From Elymus sibiricus (taxonomy: Eukaryota > Streptophyta > Magnoliopsida > Poales > Poaceae): a stretch of DNA of 64,000 nt. Every line of letters starts with the position of its first letter. Position 1 is the stretch's first letter. Below are positions 11,013-24,054 of this stretch, piece by piece. Made by a program: the position numbers and the translations under genes. The notes under the pieces were generated by a model that was given only the letters and a program-made list of their open reading frames with translations, did no database searches and was not told where the DNA came from. The stretch lies in assembly GCA_039707655.1 (NCBI GenBank), contig CM077676.1, positions 240,826,866-240,890,865 of the forward strand, in the 5' to 3' direction.

Positions 11013-13126
11013 ATTCCTGCTCGTCCTCAAGTAGGTAAATGATAAAAACAGAATTTTTTATGTGGAATGATACCAAACACATTTATCATGTAATCTCTTT
11101 TACGGTATGAATATTAAGAAACGAGTGATTCAAGGCAATAGTCTATAATTTGATATAAAGACATCAATACTCATGCATACCAACAAACAATCATGCCTTT
11201 CAAAAAAAATGCTAAAGAACGCTATCCCTACAAAATCATATAGCCCGTCATGCTTAGTCTTCCTAACACAAAGTATTAATCATGAACTACCCCGATGACA
11301 AGCCGAGCAATTGGATCATACTTTTTAACGCGCTTCAGCTTTTCAACTCCCACGCAATACATGAGCGTGAGCCATGGATATAGCACTATGGGTGGAATAG
11401 AATGTAGTGATAGAGATCAATAGGGGGAAGTCAAAAAAGGAAGATAGTCTCGCATCGACGCGGCTAATCAACGGGCTATGGAGATGCCCATCAATTGATA
11501 TCAATGCAAGGAGTAGGGATTGCCATGCAACGGATGCACTAAGAGCTATAAGTGTATGAAAGCTCAAACTGAAACTAAGTGGGTGTGCATCCAACTTGCT
11601 TGCTCATGAAGACCTCGGGCATTTGAGGAAGCCGGTCATCAGAATATACAAGCCAAGTTCTATAATGTTAAATTCCCACTAGTATATGAAAGTGACAACT
11701 CAGGAGACTCTCTATATGAAAACATGGTGCTGCTTTGAAGCACAAGTGTGTAAAAGGATAGTAACAATGCCCCTTCTCTCTTTTTCTCTCATTTTTTTTG
11801 TTGGGCTCTTTTTGGCCTCTCTTTTTTCGTCCGGTTCCTCATCCCGACTTGTGGGGGAATCATAATATCCATCATCCTTTCCTCACTGGGACAATGCTCT
11901 AATAATAATGATCATCACACTTCTATTTACTTACAACTCGATATTACAACTCGATAACTAGAACAATATGACTCTATATGAATGCCTCTGGCAGTGTACC
12001 AGGATGTGCAATGATCTAGCGTAACATGTATAAAAATGATGAACGGTGGCTGAGCCACAAATACTATGTCAGCTATATGATCATGCAAAGCAATATGACA
12101 ATGAAGATGTGTGTCATATAAACGGAACGGTGGAAGTTGCATGGCAATATATCTCGGAATGGCTATGGAAATGCCATAATAGGTAGGTATGGTGGCTGTT
12201 TTGAGGAAGATATAAGGAGGCTTATGTGTGATAGAGCGTATCATATCACGGGGTTTGGATGCACCGGCGAAGTTTGCACCGACTCTCGAGGTGAGAAAGG
12301 GCAATGCACGGTACCGAATAGGCTAGCAAATTGCGGAAAGGTAAGAGCGCGTATAATCCATGGACTCACATTAGTCATAAAGAACTCACATACTTATTGC
12401 AAAAGTTTATTAGCCATCGAAGCAAAGTACTACTCGCATGCCCCTAGGGGGGTAGATTGGTAGGAAAAGACCATCGCTCGTCCCCGACCGCCACTCATAA
12501 TGTAGACACTCAATAATAAATCATGCCCAACTTCATCGCATAACTAGAGACTATACGTGCATGCTTCGGGAATCACAAACCTTAACACCAATATTCTTAC
12601 TAAACCAGAATCATTCACTAGTACATCCACAAATTACCATCTTAATATCTCAAAACTATTGCAAGGAATCAAACATATCATATTCAGTGATCTACATGAA
12701 AGTTTTTATTATATCCCTCTTGAATACCTATCCTTTATGGACTAGTCTTATAACCCGTGCAAATTGCCATTACTATTTACTAGACTCTCAAAAAGATATA
12801 AGTGAAGCATGAGCGTGCAACTATTTATTTAAAATATAACCACCGCCATGCTCTAAAAGATATAAGTGAAGCACTAGAGCAACTGCCTAGCTCAAAAGAT
12901 ATAAGTGAAGCACATAGAGTATTCTAACAAATCATGAACAAATGCGTGTCCCTCTCAAAAGGTGTGTCCAGCAAAAGATAATTGTGGAAAACTAAAAACA
13001 AAACATAGAAAAAACTACTATGGCACAAGACGCTCCAAGTAAAACTCATATCATGTGATGAATAAAAATATAGCTCCAAGTAATATATCGATTGTTTTGT
13101 AGACGAAAGAGGGGATGCCATTCGGG

Positions 13127-13198
13127 GCATCCCCAAGCTTAGACGCTTGGGTCTTCCTTGAATATTACCTTGGGGTGCCTTGGGCATCCCCAAGCTTA
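13127..13198 (-). repeat. Two internal copies of the polypurine-tract motif (element B)
   Basis: The exact 15-mer TAAGCTTGGGGATGC (minus strand) occurs at 13127-13141 and 13184-13198, about 2.1 kb inside the element from the true tract. Element A keeps the same pair at 39686-39700 and 39743-39757. Confidence 0.85.
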
Positions 13199-13860
13199 GG
13201 GTCTTGCCACTCCTTATTCCTTCATCCATTGTGATCTCACCCAAAACTTGAAAACTTCAGCACACAAAACTCAACAGAAACCTCGTGAGATCTGTTAGTA
13301 TAACAAGCAAATCATAAACTTTAGGTACTGTTATGAACCCATTCATATTTTATTATTTGATAATACCTACTGTATTCTAACTTCTCCATGACTTATACCC
13401 CCCGATATAATCCATAGCATCATTAAAATAAGCAAACTATGCAATAGAAAACAGAATCTGTCTAAAACAGAACAGTCTATAAAGATCTGAATTATAGTCA
13501 TACTTCTGTAACTCCAAATATTCTGAAAAAAGTAGTACAACGTAAAAAATTTGTATTCCAATACTGTGAAAAAAAATCAGGATTTTATCACATTCCAGTA
13601 CATAATGGAAATTCCAGAACTGGGTGTAAAACTTTCTGTTTTTCTAACAGCATCAATTATACTATCATCCAAATCATCACAAAGGCATTACTTGGAACAA
13701 ACACTAATTAAAAGATAAAAACACAATCATAACAGTAGCTATAATTATGCAACCACACAAAATAGAAAAGAAAAGCAAAAATTTAAGATAACTATTGGCT
13801 TGTCTCCCAACAAGCTCTTTCTTTATAATCATTAAGATAGGCTTGAGATTTCAATGATGC

Positions 13861-14623
13861 TCACATGAAAGATAATAATTGAAACACAAAGAGAGCGTCA
13901 TAAAACATGTGACAAACACATTTAAGTCTAACCCTATTCCTATGCATAGGCATTTTATAGGAAAACAAATTATCAAGACAAGCAATATCTAGCATGTGCA
14001 AATAGGAAGAATGAAGCATTAATAAATTCAACACAAAGAGAGGTAATTTAGTGACATGAAAATTTCTATAACCATATTTGCCTCTCTCATAATAATTACA
14101 TGTAGAATCATAATCAAACTCAACAATATAGCTATCATATAAAATATTCTCTCCATGATCCACATGCAAGCAAATCTTATAATCTTCCAAGATAGTGGGA
14201 TTAATATCAACTAAAGTCATGACCTCTCGAAACCCACATTTATCAAAAATTTCATAAGATTGAACACTCCCCGAATATGTGGGATTCTTTTTACCTAAAG
14301 TTGACACTCTTCCAAACCCACTTTCAATATTATTGCAAATATTATTATCAATGACATATTCATCGTGATGCTTAAATAAATTTTCAAGATCATAAGAAGC
14401 ATTATCACCCCAATCATGATCATTGCAATAAGTAGTGGACATAACAAAATTATCATCCCCAAGCTTGTAGCTTTGCATATCATTAGCATAATTGACATTA
14501 ATAGAATTTATAATAACATCATTGCAAAACTTCATAAAGATAATCAAGTGCACTCAACTCACTAGCAATTGGTTCATCATAATTGGATTGTTTGAAAAGA
14601 TTAGCAAGTGGATGAGGATCCAT
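13861..14623 (-). pseudogene. Element B internal ORF, unknown function, frameshifted
   Basis: The minus strand has a start at 14623 (MDPHPLANLFKQ), then a one-base shift near 14540, then an open frame to 13861. The main 230-codon frame holds GFGRVSTLG, FREVMTLVDINPTIL and YYERGKYGYRNFHV, and ends in a hydrophobic, Cys-rich tail. I recognise no named domain; similar ORFs are common in Triticeae short Gypsy elements (general recollection, not searched). It sits in the same slot as the different ORF of element A at 38331-39031. Protease, RT and integrase are absent, so it may be a gag-like or accessory protein. Confidence 0.55.
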
Positions 14624-14837
14624 ATCAATATTTTTTAGCAAGCAAAGATGCAAACAAATAGAAGGCACAAGGCAGCTCAAGCAAAGATAGCACACACAAA
14701 AAATTGGTATTTTTTATTTTTTTCAGAGAAGTGGGGGAGATGAAAAAGAGAGGCAAATAAAAAGGAAAAGGCAAATAAAAAGTAGAGCAAGTAGATGATA
14801 GTTTGAGTGAAGGTACTTGAGTGGTTTTGATGATGTC

Positions 14838-14855
14838 TCCCCGGCAACGGCGCCA
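14838..14855 (-). other. Primer-binding site, second copy, element B
   Basis: Identical to 9412-9429 (minus strand TGGCGCCGTTGCCGGGGA) and 11 bases from the LTR at 14867. This is the functional primer site of the complete internal region. Confidence 0.85.
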
Positions 14856-14866
14856 GAAATTCTTCC

Positions 14867-16365
14867 TGCTACATGTGAGCTACGTTGGGATTTTCCACGA
14901 AGAGGAGAGGAGATGCAGTACAATAGAGATAAGTATTTCCCTCAGTGAGATCCAAGGTTATCGAACCAATAGGAGAATCACGCAAAGCCTCATGAACAGC
15001 ACCTGCACACACAAAAGCAAATACTTGCACGCAACGCGGGCAAGAGGGTCGTCAATCCCCTTGAACTCGTTACTTGCAAGGATTAAATCTTGTAGTGGTG
15101 ATAGATAAATTCCAAAAGAAATAAAATTGCAGAAAATATATTTTGGATTTTTATATATGATTTAAGTAGACCCAGGGGCCATAGTTTTCACTAGAGGCTT
15201 CTCTCTCGAACACATAGCATACGGTGGGTAAACAAATTACTGTTGGGCAATTGATAGAAAAGCGCATAGTTATGACGATATTCAAGGCAATGATCATGTA
15301 TATAGGCATCACGGCTGAGACAAGTAGACCGACTCCTACCTGCATCTACTACTATTACTCCACCCATCGACCGCTATCCAGCATGCATCTAGGGTATTAA
15401 GTTAATAAAAACAGAGTAACACCTTAAGCAAGATGACATGATGTAGACAAAGTAAACTCAACTAATATGAATAAACCCCATATTTTTACCCTTAATGGCA
15501 ACAATACAAATATGTGTCTTGTCCCTTTCTATCACTGGGATATAGAGCACCGCAAGATTGAACCCATTACAAAGCACCTCTCCCACTGAAGAATAATCAA
15601 TCTAGTTGGCCAAACCAAATGGATAGATCGGAGAGAAATACAAAACTATAACAATCATGCATAATAAAGTTTAGAAAAGACAAAATTACTTCTCATGAAT
15701 ATTCAGATCATAGACCCACAATTCATCGGATCCCAACAAACACACCGCAAAAGAATATTACATCGAATAGAACTCCAAGAACACCGAGGAGAACATTGTA
15801 TTGAAGATCAAAGAGAGAGAAGAAGCCATCTAGCTACTAGCTATGGACCCGTAGGTCTGTGGTAAACTTCTCACGCATCATCGGAAGGCAGCAAGGATGA
15901 TGTAGAAGCCCTCCATGATCGATTCCCCCTCCGGCAGAGTACCGGAAAAGGCCTCCAGATGGGATTGCGGAAGAACAGAAACTTGCGGCAGCGGAAAAAG
16001 TGTTTCGGGTGGCTCACCGTTGGTTTCCCAATATTTGAGAATTTATAGAAGTGGAATTAGGTCAGACGGAGCCTCGAGGGGCCCACAAGGCAACATAGCG
16101 CACCCCCCTGGGCGCACCGGGTTGCCTTGCCGTCTCATCGCACATCCTCTGGTCTCCTCCGGAAGCTTCTAGGGTCTCTTATGTCCAGAAAAAAATCGTC
16201 AAAATGTTTCGTAGCGTTTGGACTCCATTTGGTACTGATTTTCTGGAAAACCAAAAACAAGCAGAAAACAGCAACTGGCACTGGGCACTGGGTTAATAGG
16301 TTAGTTCCCAAAAATGATATAAAATGGCATATAAATGCATATAAAACATCCAAGATTGATACTAT
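14867..16365 (-). repeat. LTR of element B, larger part, interrupted by the CACTA
   Basis: It follows the LTR at 9441-10997 closely until gatactat (16358-16365), where the CACTA begins. The remaining 47 bases of the LTR are at 58645-58691. Confidence 0.9.
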
Positions 16366-17130
16366 CATTGGTGCAGCGACGTGCTATACAAACGGTATTT
16401 ACCCCCTTTCTGCGACAGAGTTTTAAACCGTCGCCTTGCCTGTGTGTGCGATAGGGGGGTCCTTCCCACACGACCCAGAAACCATCGGTGATAGGGAGCA
16501 CGCAAGCATACGTTTCGCAGAACTAAGCGTATGCGATGCCCGCATCTTTCCCAAATGCTAGTCGTCACACAACTATTTGTGATATATCGAATATCCCAAA
16601 CGCTCCATCCTTGCTACTCGTGTGTGCTGGCATTACCATCGCACGCGGTATTCGGTGGTGCAACATTTACGATGCGCGCCCCATCACGAACAGTTCACGA
16701 TTGTAAAGCGTGTGTGATAAGGAGACTATCACACACATTCACTTTTCTCGAACCGTATGCGATATATATAATTAAGTAGATAAGTTAATCATCGTATGTG
16801 TGTGGTATGAGTTTATGAAACGTCCGACTGTCGTACCAGTGTCGGACGAGATAACTATCGCACACGCTATTCTGTGGTGAACCGTTTACGATGCGTACGA
16901 CATCAGAAACAGTTCATGATTGTAAAGCGTGTATGATAGGGCAACTATCACAAACATTTTGTTTGGTCGCACCATTTGTGATATTGTCTGACATCACACA
17001 CGCTTTGCAAATGGCAATTGTGTGCATGGTCGCACACGTTTTCTCTCTATGAAATGTGTTGGATTATGAGGTATATCACACATGTTGTGCTTTACAAACC
17101 GTGTGCGGCGTAATGACCTGCAGAGCGAAT
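16366..17130. repeat. Left subterminal repeat region of the CACTA
   Basis: Dense short motifs such as cgcacacg, tgtgtgata and tatcacac occur in both orientations. A longer unit (around ttcggtggtgcaacatttacgatg, then aacagttcacgattgtaaagcg) occurs at about 16640-16745 and again at 16865-16965. Such subterminal arrays are the transposase-binding regions in known CACTA elements. Confidence 0.75.
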
Positions 17131-17914
17131 TTTTTCCCTAATTTAATCACTGCAATTCAAAATTGTACATAATTTGAATTTGAAAGTAGGCAATAACTTT
17201 ATTCATATCCATCAGGTTCAACAACCAATGCATTATTCGATTCACAGGTACATATGTTCAAGAATTACATCAAAAAAAAGAAATACATAAGCACCAAATA
17301 AAGAATGGTGAACAAGGGTTGTATACTTGTATTAAAGATGGTGAAGAAAGAGGCCAAAGACATTCTGGTTGCTTAACAAGGTGAAGAGGAATGCCCATAT
17401 TGTGACCTCCTCCATGCCGAAAGCATGCACGACTCTAGTCCAACCCCTTGTGATGGCCGACCGCCCATCCTTCACTGTCTTCATGAGGACTTCTAGATAG
17501 TCATTGTAGTCTGGTAGAAATACTTTAACCTTTGCATGTCCACCAATCATGTAGTTTGAGAGGTAATCTTGAGTAAACTGCTTTGGGAACCACTGCAAAG
17601 GGAAAAGATTGAGACATTGTCATCTAACAACTCATTATGGGCAGTAAAAAGAAGGCCACAGAGTTCTTACTTACCATCCTGCAGTTCACTGTTGTCCTGG
17701 ATAAAGTGTAAACAAATAGTTTAATCGCCATCTTTTGACCCATTTTACTAACAATCTTAATCAGTTTCCTCACTTGATGCTGGTTCATGAATATCTCATT
17801 GCCCCATACGCAAAAAGGGTCGAAACGCGGATCTTTACCAATGACATATGTGCATACAAGCACCAAGTTCATATTAGAAGCTAAACAACAATTGCATAAT
17901 GATGTAGTACAACA

Positions 17915-18003
17915 CTCCCTCCCTCCCATTATATAAGATCTTATTACATCCAATATACTCACATATTTGATGAATTAACATTTTATATTATGGGGCGGGG
18001 GAG
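17915..18003. mobile_element. Stowaway-like MITE (about 89 bp)
   Basis: It starts ctccctccctcccattatat and ends in a reverse-complement match (tggggcgggggag, i.e. ctcccccgcccca). Ends of the CTCCCTCC type and a TA after the right end fit the Mariner/Stowaway group common in grasses. The left TA has decayed. Confidence 0.6.
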
Positions 18004-18239
18004 TATATATAAGCCATAGGATGAAACTAACCTCGATGGAAAACAATAGTCGTTCCCAATATTGTCATGTGTAAGTACATCGAAAGGCATGTTAAGCACA
18101 GCAGGCTAAACATCAACCAAATATATCCATGGTAGACAACATAATCTCCAAATGATAGCTTCAATGTGCAGGTATAAGCACGCTAGTTAAGCAAACAAGA
18201 AGCGGAAAGGTTTGTTAACTGCAACAGGCCTAACAATTA

Positions 18240-19340
18240 AAAACAACCAATATAGTCATTCAAACTAGTATTGTGCGGGTTTAAGCACACTAGTTATTGT
18301 AAAATAAAAATGGAAAGGGGTGTTAACTACAACAGGCTTAACAGCAACCAAATATAGTCATGCATAGTGGTATTGTTCAAATTGCATAGACTGTAGCTTG
18401 TGCTTAAACATCAAATTGTATGATTGCACATCACATTGTGAGAAAACTGAAATAAACAGTGGGCGTGTTAACTACACCAGCTTCAACAGGAACCAATTTT
18501 GGCCGTTGAAACTGGTGTTGATAAAATTGAACTGCACAGTACATTCTTGCACATATCGAACATCACATTGTGAATAACTGAAATAAACAAGGCATACTAC
18601 GAACAACCAAATATAGCAATTGAAATTGGACATATGCTAACTACAAACAACCGAACAACCACAAACAATTAAAAGAGGCATATGCTCGCTACAACAGGCT
18701 TAACAGCAACCAAATATAGCCATTCATAGTGGTATTGTTGAAATTGCATAGAACGTAGCTTGTGCTTAAACATCAAATTGTATAATTGAACATCACAATG
18801 TGAAAAAACAGGGGGCGTATTACCTATACCAGGCTTAACAGGAAACAAATATGGTCGTTGAAGTGGTATTGATGAAATTGTACTACACGGTCAATACTTG
18901 CACATATAGAGCATCACCTTGTGAATAACTGAAATAAACAAGGCATACTACAAACAACCAAATAGCAATTGAAACTGGACATATGCTCAGTACAAACAAC
19001 CTAACAACCAAAAACCAATAAACAAGGCATATGCTCACTACAACAGGCTTAACAGCAACCAAATATAGTCACTCATAGTGGTATTGTTGAAATTGCATAG
19101 AACTAAGCTTGTGCTTAAATATCAAATTGTATGATTGCACATCACATTGTGAGAAAACTGAAATAAATAGGGGGCGTGTTAACTACACCAGCTTCAACAG
19201 GAACCAATTTTGGCCGTTGAAACTGGTGTTGATAAAATTGAACTGCATAGTACATTCTTGCACATATAGAACATCACATTGTGAATAACTGAAATAGACA
19301 AGGCATACTATGAACAAACAAATATAGCAATTGAAACACA
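18240..19340. repeat. Tandem array of about 350-bp units in the B3-gene intron
   Basis: Three diverged copies are anchored by ggcttaacagcaaccaaata at about 18346, 18698 and 19046. Each includes tagtggtattgttnaaattgc, catcacattgtga and ctgaaataaac blocks. The array is AT-rich, with no ORF, inside the probable intron of the B3 gene. Confidence 0.7.
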
Positions 19341-19440
19341 GCATGGTTAAAACATAGCATGGCAAAAGCTACGAGCACGATCATATGATGTTTCCCCCTT
19401 GGAAGAGGCACGGCAAAACAAATCATGGGTTTCCTCACTT

Positions 19441-19611
19441 GTCACAGACGGGCTCCTACCAATTGGAAGAGCATGGACTCTGGGTGCGCTCCCTGTTGTC
19501 GCAGATGGGCTCCTTCCCGTTGGAAGAGCACGGCTGCAGGGTGCCCTCCCTGATGTTGCAGATGGGCTCTTTCCCCTTGGAAGAGCCGGAGAGGGTGCCC
19601 TCCTCGTGGTC
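19441..19611 (-). repeat. 57-bp coding-type minisatellite, three copies
   Basis: Units of exactly 57 bp (tcacagacgggctcc..., tcgcagatgggctcc..., ttgcagatgggctct...) give a 19-residue repeat on the minus strand around NGKEPIC. The repeat stays in frame with sequence downstream of the stop at 19684, so it may once have been the C-terminus of that ORF. Confidence 0.65.
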
Positions 19612-20112
19612 GCCGTCGATGAGGTATGACTTGGCAGTTGAGAATCCCAAGCCAGCGCCGCAGAACGTGTCCTTCAGATATGACTAAAGGGGCTCGATGG
19701 TGATGAAGGATGGCAAATTCTTGACTGCGAGGCATAGGAGATCAGCGGCGGGGCCATGGATGATATCGACGGCGGTTGAACTCGAGGGGTTGGGGGTGGG
19801 CCACTTAACCTGTGACATAGCCAGCGTCAAGCCGCCTCTATTGACGACCTCGATGTCGTAGCTGGCATCCATGAGATGACGATATACGCAACACCACTGA
19901 TGGAAATCCTCCAGCGAGTCATCGTCGTCAGCTTCCTCAGCGGCCTCGGCGGCCACCTCGCCATCGTCGGGCGAAGAGGCCGCGATAAACCTCTTTTTGG
20001 CCATTCGCTCCTCGAGCTCCACGGAAAGCGTAGCCGGGCTTAGGTTGCGATGCTCTGGATTGGGGGAGGAGGATGGGGATCTGTGGGAAAGGGGGTGTTT
20101 CGCAGGCGTCAT

Positions 20113-20600
20113 CTAAGAAACTCAGGGCGGCGAGGGCATGGAGATCGGTGGGTAACCTACACGGGCAGACCGACAGAGGTTGACGGTCGAGGCAAGGCGG
20201 TGGCGGTAGGCTAGCTAGGGTTTCGAGCAAGGGAGGGGTGGTGTGTGTGCATGGAGGACTAGAAGGGGGCCAAGGTGGTGTTTGAGGAAATGCCGCGGCT
20301 AGTGAAAATTTTGCTAGGCGGGAATAAAATGCCGGGGCAACTGAAAATTTGGATGAAGGGATTGAAGCGGAGCAGGAGCAACAAACATCACACATGGCCC
20401 AAACATCATAATCGTGTGCTACTAGATAGAAAAACCATCCAGGCGGGTAGATATTTATTAGATTACAAGGGAAGCCTCGTGGAGCCCAATCGGCTGTGCT
20501 GATGTGACAAGGGCACGGGCATGGCACACGGGTACTCTAAGGGAACCGTGTCTGTTGCGCCTACAATCGCAGATAGTTGTTTCATCCGACTCATCTGTTA
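20113..20600. other. CACTA interior, 5' flank of the B3 gene, no gene seen
   Basis: GC-rich sequence upstream of the minus-strand ORF start grades into the first copies of the following tandem array. I see no domain-bearing ORF and no clear TATA box. Confidence 0.4.
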
Positions 20601-23230
20601 TTTATAAATTTGGCAAAAAAACACGGGAAAGGGTCAGAACACAAACACACCTGCATGTGGACCAAATATATATGTATGAAAAGAGTGGTTTGATGTTCAA
20701 ATACCCAATGCACAACTTTGATGTGGCACCTGTCTCACAAAACGCACAGTATTGCTCGTCCGGCCCCACACTTCATGTCGACGAGAGGGGAATCATAGCT
20801 ATGAAAGCATGCCCCAAATAGCTAGGTCTGTCATCTCACCCTACCGTAACACAAAACCTATAGGAATCCATCATGGTCAAACCCCCCCTCGCTTCCGGTC
20901 AACAAGGTGGACCATGCGGGCCCACAAATGTGCTTGTGCGCGCGGGATGGGTGAGACCACGAACCACCTGTGGGTGGCCCAACTATATGTGTGAAAAGGG
21001 TGGTGTGGTATTTAAATACCCATTTCACAACTTTGATGCATGTGGCACATGCGCCTCGTAATCTGGACATCCCCGACCCCACGAAGGTTCAGGACATACG
21101 TCGTAGTGCCCTCCACCCCCCCACACACACTTTGAGTCGGTGGGAGGGCATCTCACCAAGACCTACCATAAAATGAACCGAGAAGAATCCACCTTGGTAA
21201 TCTCTCTCGTCGTCGGTCAAAGTGATGGACGTCCGATCCACGCGGCCCCACGGATGGGCTTGCCGCCGATAACCACGCGAGGGAGTGCCGAAGACAACCA
21301 CCGCATGCATGTGGCCCAAACATATGTATGGAAGTGTTGTGTGGTGTTTGAATACCCAATGCACAACTTTGATGTGGCACCGTGCTTTGGAACCGGAAAG
21401 TCCCCACATGGAGCGAGGGTTCTCGACGCGCAGTATGTCGGTCCCCCCACCTCGAGCCGCTGAGAGGGATTCATGCATACGCGTGCGCTCAAACTTTGGT
21501 CTGGAATCTCACGATGACCTACCGTAACATGAACCAAGAAGAATCCACCTTGGTAACCTCTCTCGTTCTCGGTCGAAGTGATGGACGTCCACGCGGGCCC
21601 ATGAATGGGCTTGCCACCGATATATAGCATGCGAGGGAATGTTCGAAGACAACCACCACATGCATGTGGGCCAAACATGTGTATGGAAGTGTTGTCTCAT
21701 GTATGAATTAATACCCTATGCACAACTTTGATGTGGCGCCTGCTTTGGAACCGGAAAGTCCCCACACGGAGTGAGGGTTCATGACGCGTAGTATGCCGGT
21801 CCCCCGGCCCCACTTTGAGCTGGTGAGAGGGATTTATGCGTACGTACGTGTGCGCTCAAACTTTGGTCTGGAATGATCACCATGACCTACCATAAAACGA
21901 ACCAAGAAGAATCCACCTTGTTGGTAGCCTCTCTCATCGTCGGTCGAAGTGATGGACGTCCATGCGGGCCCACGAATGGGCTTGCCGCCAATAACCACAC
22001 GAGGGATAGTGTCTGAAGACAACCATTGCCTGCATGCATGTGTCCCAAACATATGTATGGAGGTGTTGTGTGATGTTTGAATGTACCCAATTCACAACAT
22101 TGATGTGTCGCCTGCCTCACAAACCATAAAGTCCCCACATGGAGCGAGGTCCATGATGCATTGTGTGCTGCGCCCCCCCCCCCCCCCCCCCACTTCGATC
22201 TGGTGGGAGGGATTCATGCATACGCATGTGCTCAAACTGTACTATATATGTAATCTTAGCATGACCTATACACAAGAGAAACCAAAATTTAGTCCCCTCC
22301 TATGTCAAATTAATTAACCTCTCTCGCTGCCGGTCAAAGTGATGGACCAAGTGCGCGCGCAGATGGAAGCATCGCCGATAACCACATGAGTGAGTACCAG
22401 AGGACAACCGCCGCTTGCATGTGTGGGCCAAACATATGTATGGAGGTGTTGTGTGATGTTTGAATTAATACCCAATGCACAACTTTCATGTGGCGCCTGC
22501 CTCGAAAACCGTAAAGTCCCACACTGAGCGAGGTTCACAACGCGTAGTATATGATGCCCCCCTCTTCTGCGCGTGATATATACGCCTACCGTAACACAAA
22601 CCAAAAAGAATCCTCCTTCGTCAAATTAACCTCTCTCGCTGTAGGTCAAAGTGATGGACCTCGCGGTCCCATGGATGGAAGCGTCGCCGATAACCATGCG
22701 AGATAGCTATAGGACAACCACCATTTGCATGTGGCCCAAAGAGGTGTTGTGTGATGTTTGAATACCCAATGCACAACTTTGATGTGGCACCTACTTTGCA
22801 AACTGGAAATGCCCCACACAGAGGTTCACGACGCATAGTCCCCTCACTTCGAGTCGGTGGGATGGATTCATGTGTACGCACATACTCGAACTTTGGTCTG
22901 GAATCTCACCATGATCCACACTGTAACACAAGCCAAGATGAATCCACCAATTTGGTCAAATGTCTCTCGCTATCGGTCAAAGTGATAACTTGTGCGGGCT
23001 AACGAATGGGCGCATCGCTGATAACCGCACGAGGGAGTGTCTGAGGACCACCACTGCATGCATGTGGCCCAAACACATGTATGAAAGGGTTGTTTAATGT
23101 TTTAAATACCCAATTCACGACTTTGATGTGGCACCTGCCTCACAAACCGGTCAATCCCACATGGAGGCTCACGACGCGTAGTGTGTCGAACACCCCCCCC
23201 CCCACCCACCGCACCACCACCGCCACTTCG
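20600..23230. repeat. Satellite-like array, about eight copies of 300-390 bp
   Basis: The anchor acccaatgcacaactttgatg (with variants) recurs at about 20703, 21024, 21353, 21714, 22083, 22469, 22763 and 23107. Each unit also has tgcatgtggcccaaacatatg, a ccacatggagcgagg block, a caagaagaatccacc block and a cggtc-aagtgatggac block. One copy contains a 19-C run at 22173-22191. ORFs here are frame shadows of the repeat and show no protein conservation. Confidence 0.85.
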
Positions 23231-23812
23231 AGGCATGTCAAACTTTTTTTGCAGTGAACATGTTACCAAAGGAGTGCCGTGTTAAAATTTGAAAAAACTT
23301 CAGTGATCATTTAAATGTTTTTATGCATTGATTGATTTCCTAGGGATTTAATGTGTAAATATCAAATTTGAACTACATGCACACGCGATAGTGCATCAAA
23401 ATGGATTGGAAAATCATATGCATGTCCTTTGGTGCATGTTTAGTCCCCATGCAAGAAATGGCAAGAAATTTCAAACATTGAGAATCTTGATTTTTAAATT
23501 CCAGTAAATCCAAAACTTAGTTGAAATTCATGAAACTTGTCGTGGTGCCATGATATGACACCAATAGACTGATATTGTTTTTTTTTGTCATATTCGAGAC
23601 AAGTTTTGATATAAGTTTCTTGCAAATGGGAGATTATTAATAATTGGAACACAATATCGCAAACGGTTTATTTATTCAAACCGTGGGCGTTAGACTAACA
23701 ATGAACGTGACATGCTTCACTTATTATTAAAAAGGCAGAATTAATCCTCAAAAAAGAAAAACAATATACGTGCCGCCACGCGTCCCGCGTGCCGTGCGAG
23801 CAGGCATGAGTT
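23231..23812. other. CACTA interior, non-coding
   Basis: AT-rich sequence without an ORF of interest or an obvious repeat. I see nothing further in it. Confidence 0.4.
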
Positions 23813-23990
23813 GACGGGACGCATGCGAGCAGTCCACTGCGTAGGCAGACCAGGAGGCGTGCGAGCAGGTGTGTGAATTGACGGGAGGCGTGTTTGCTGC
23901 ACAGTGTCATCGGGAGACGTGCGAGCAGCTGTGTGAAATGATGGTAGGCATGCGAGAAGTCCGCTGCACAGGCTCACCGGGAGGCAAGCC
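23813..23990. repeat. Minisatellite of about 60-66 bp, nearly three copies, upstream of the XS zinc-finger gene
   Basis: Units built on gacgggaggcgtgcgagcag and gctgcacaggctca-type blocks follow each other. The array ends about 65 bp before the putative TATA box of the next gene. Confidence 0.55.
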
Positions 23991-24054
23991 AGCCCTTTGA
24001 CTAGCGCCCGCTTCGCTCCCACTGCTCCATATTAATGGCGCGCCCTAGCCGCTG

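Larger units (their letters stand above)
17332..20004 (-). pseudogene. Captured B3-domain gene (minus strand), probably inactive
   Basis: The best exons are 17832-17675 and 17592-17332. They join at a strong GTAAGT donor and a TTTGCAG acceptor, in phase, giving RTTVNCRM followed by WFPKQFTQDYL. The last exon resembles a plant B3 DNA-binding domain: FPKQF start, VKVFLPDY strand, DGRSAITRGW turn, and an IWAF strand near the end. A first ORF starts at 20004 (MAKKRFIAA) or 20112, has an acidic stretch (AAEEADDDD) and stops at 19684, though homologous-looking coding sequence continues past that stop to about 19442. The intron holds tandem repeats and a MITE. Linking the first ORF with the B3 exons into one gene is inference. 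It is the leftmost cargo gene of the CACTA. Confidence 0.5.

Noticed and set aside
16366..17150. Mutator-type terminal region
   Set aside because: The TSD is 3 bp (TAT), not 8-11, and the right end is TAGTG, which fits CACTA.
18240..19340. CRISPR-like spaced repeats
   Set aside because: The repeats are about 350 bp, diverged, and the DNA is a plant nuclear transposon; no short direct-repeat/spacer pattern.
21089..21678. Overlapping ORFs of 100-150 codons on the minus strand
   Set aside because: Frame shadows of the tandem satellite; they repeat with the array and lack conserved protein features.
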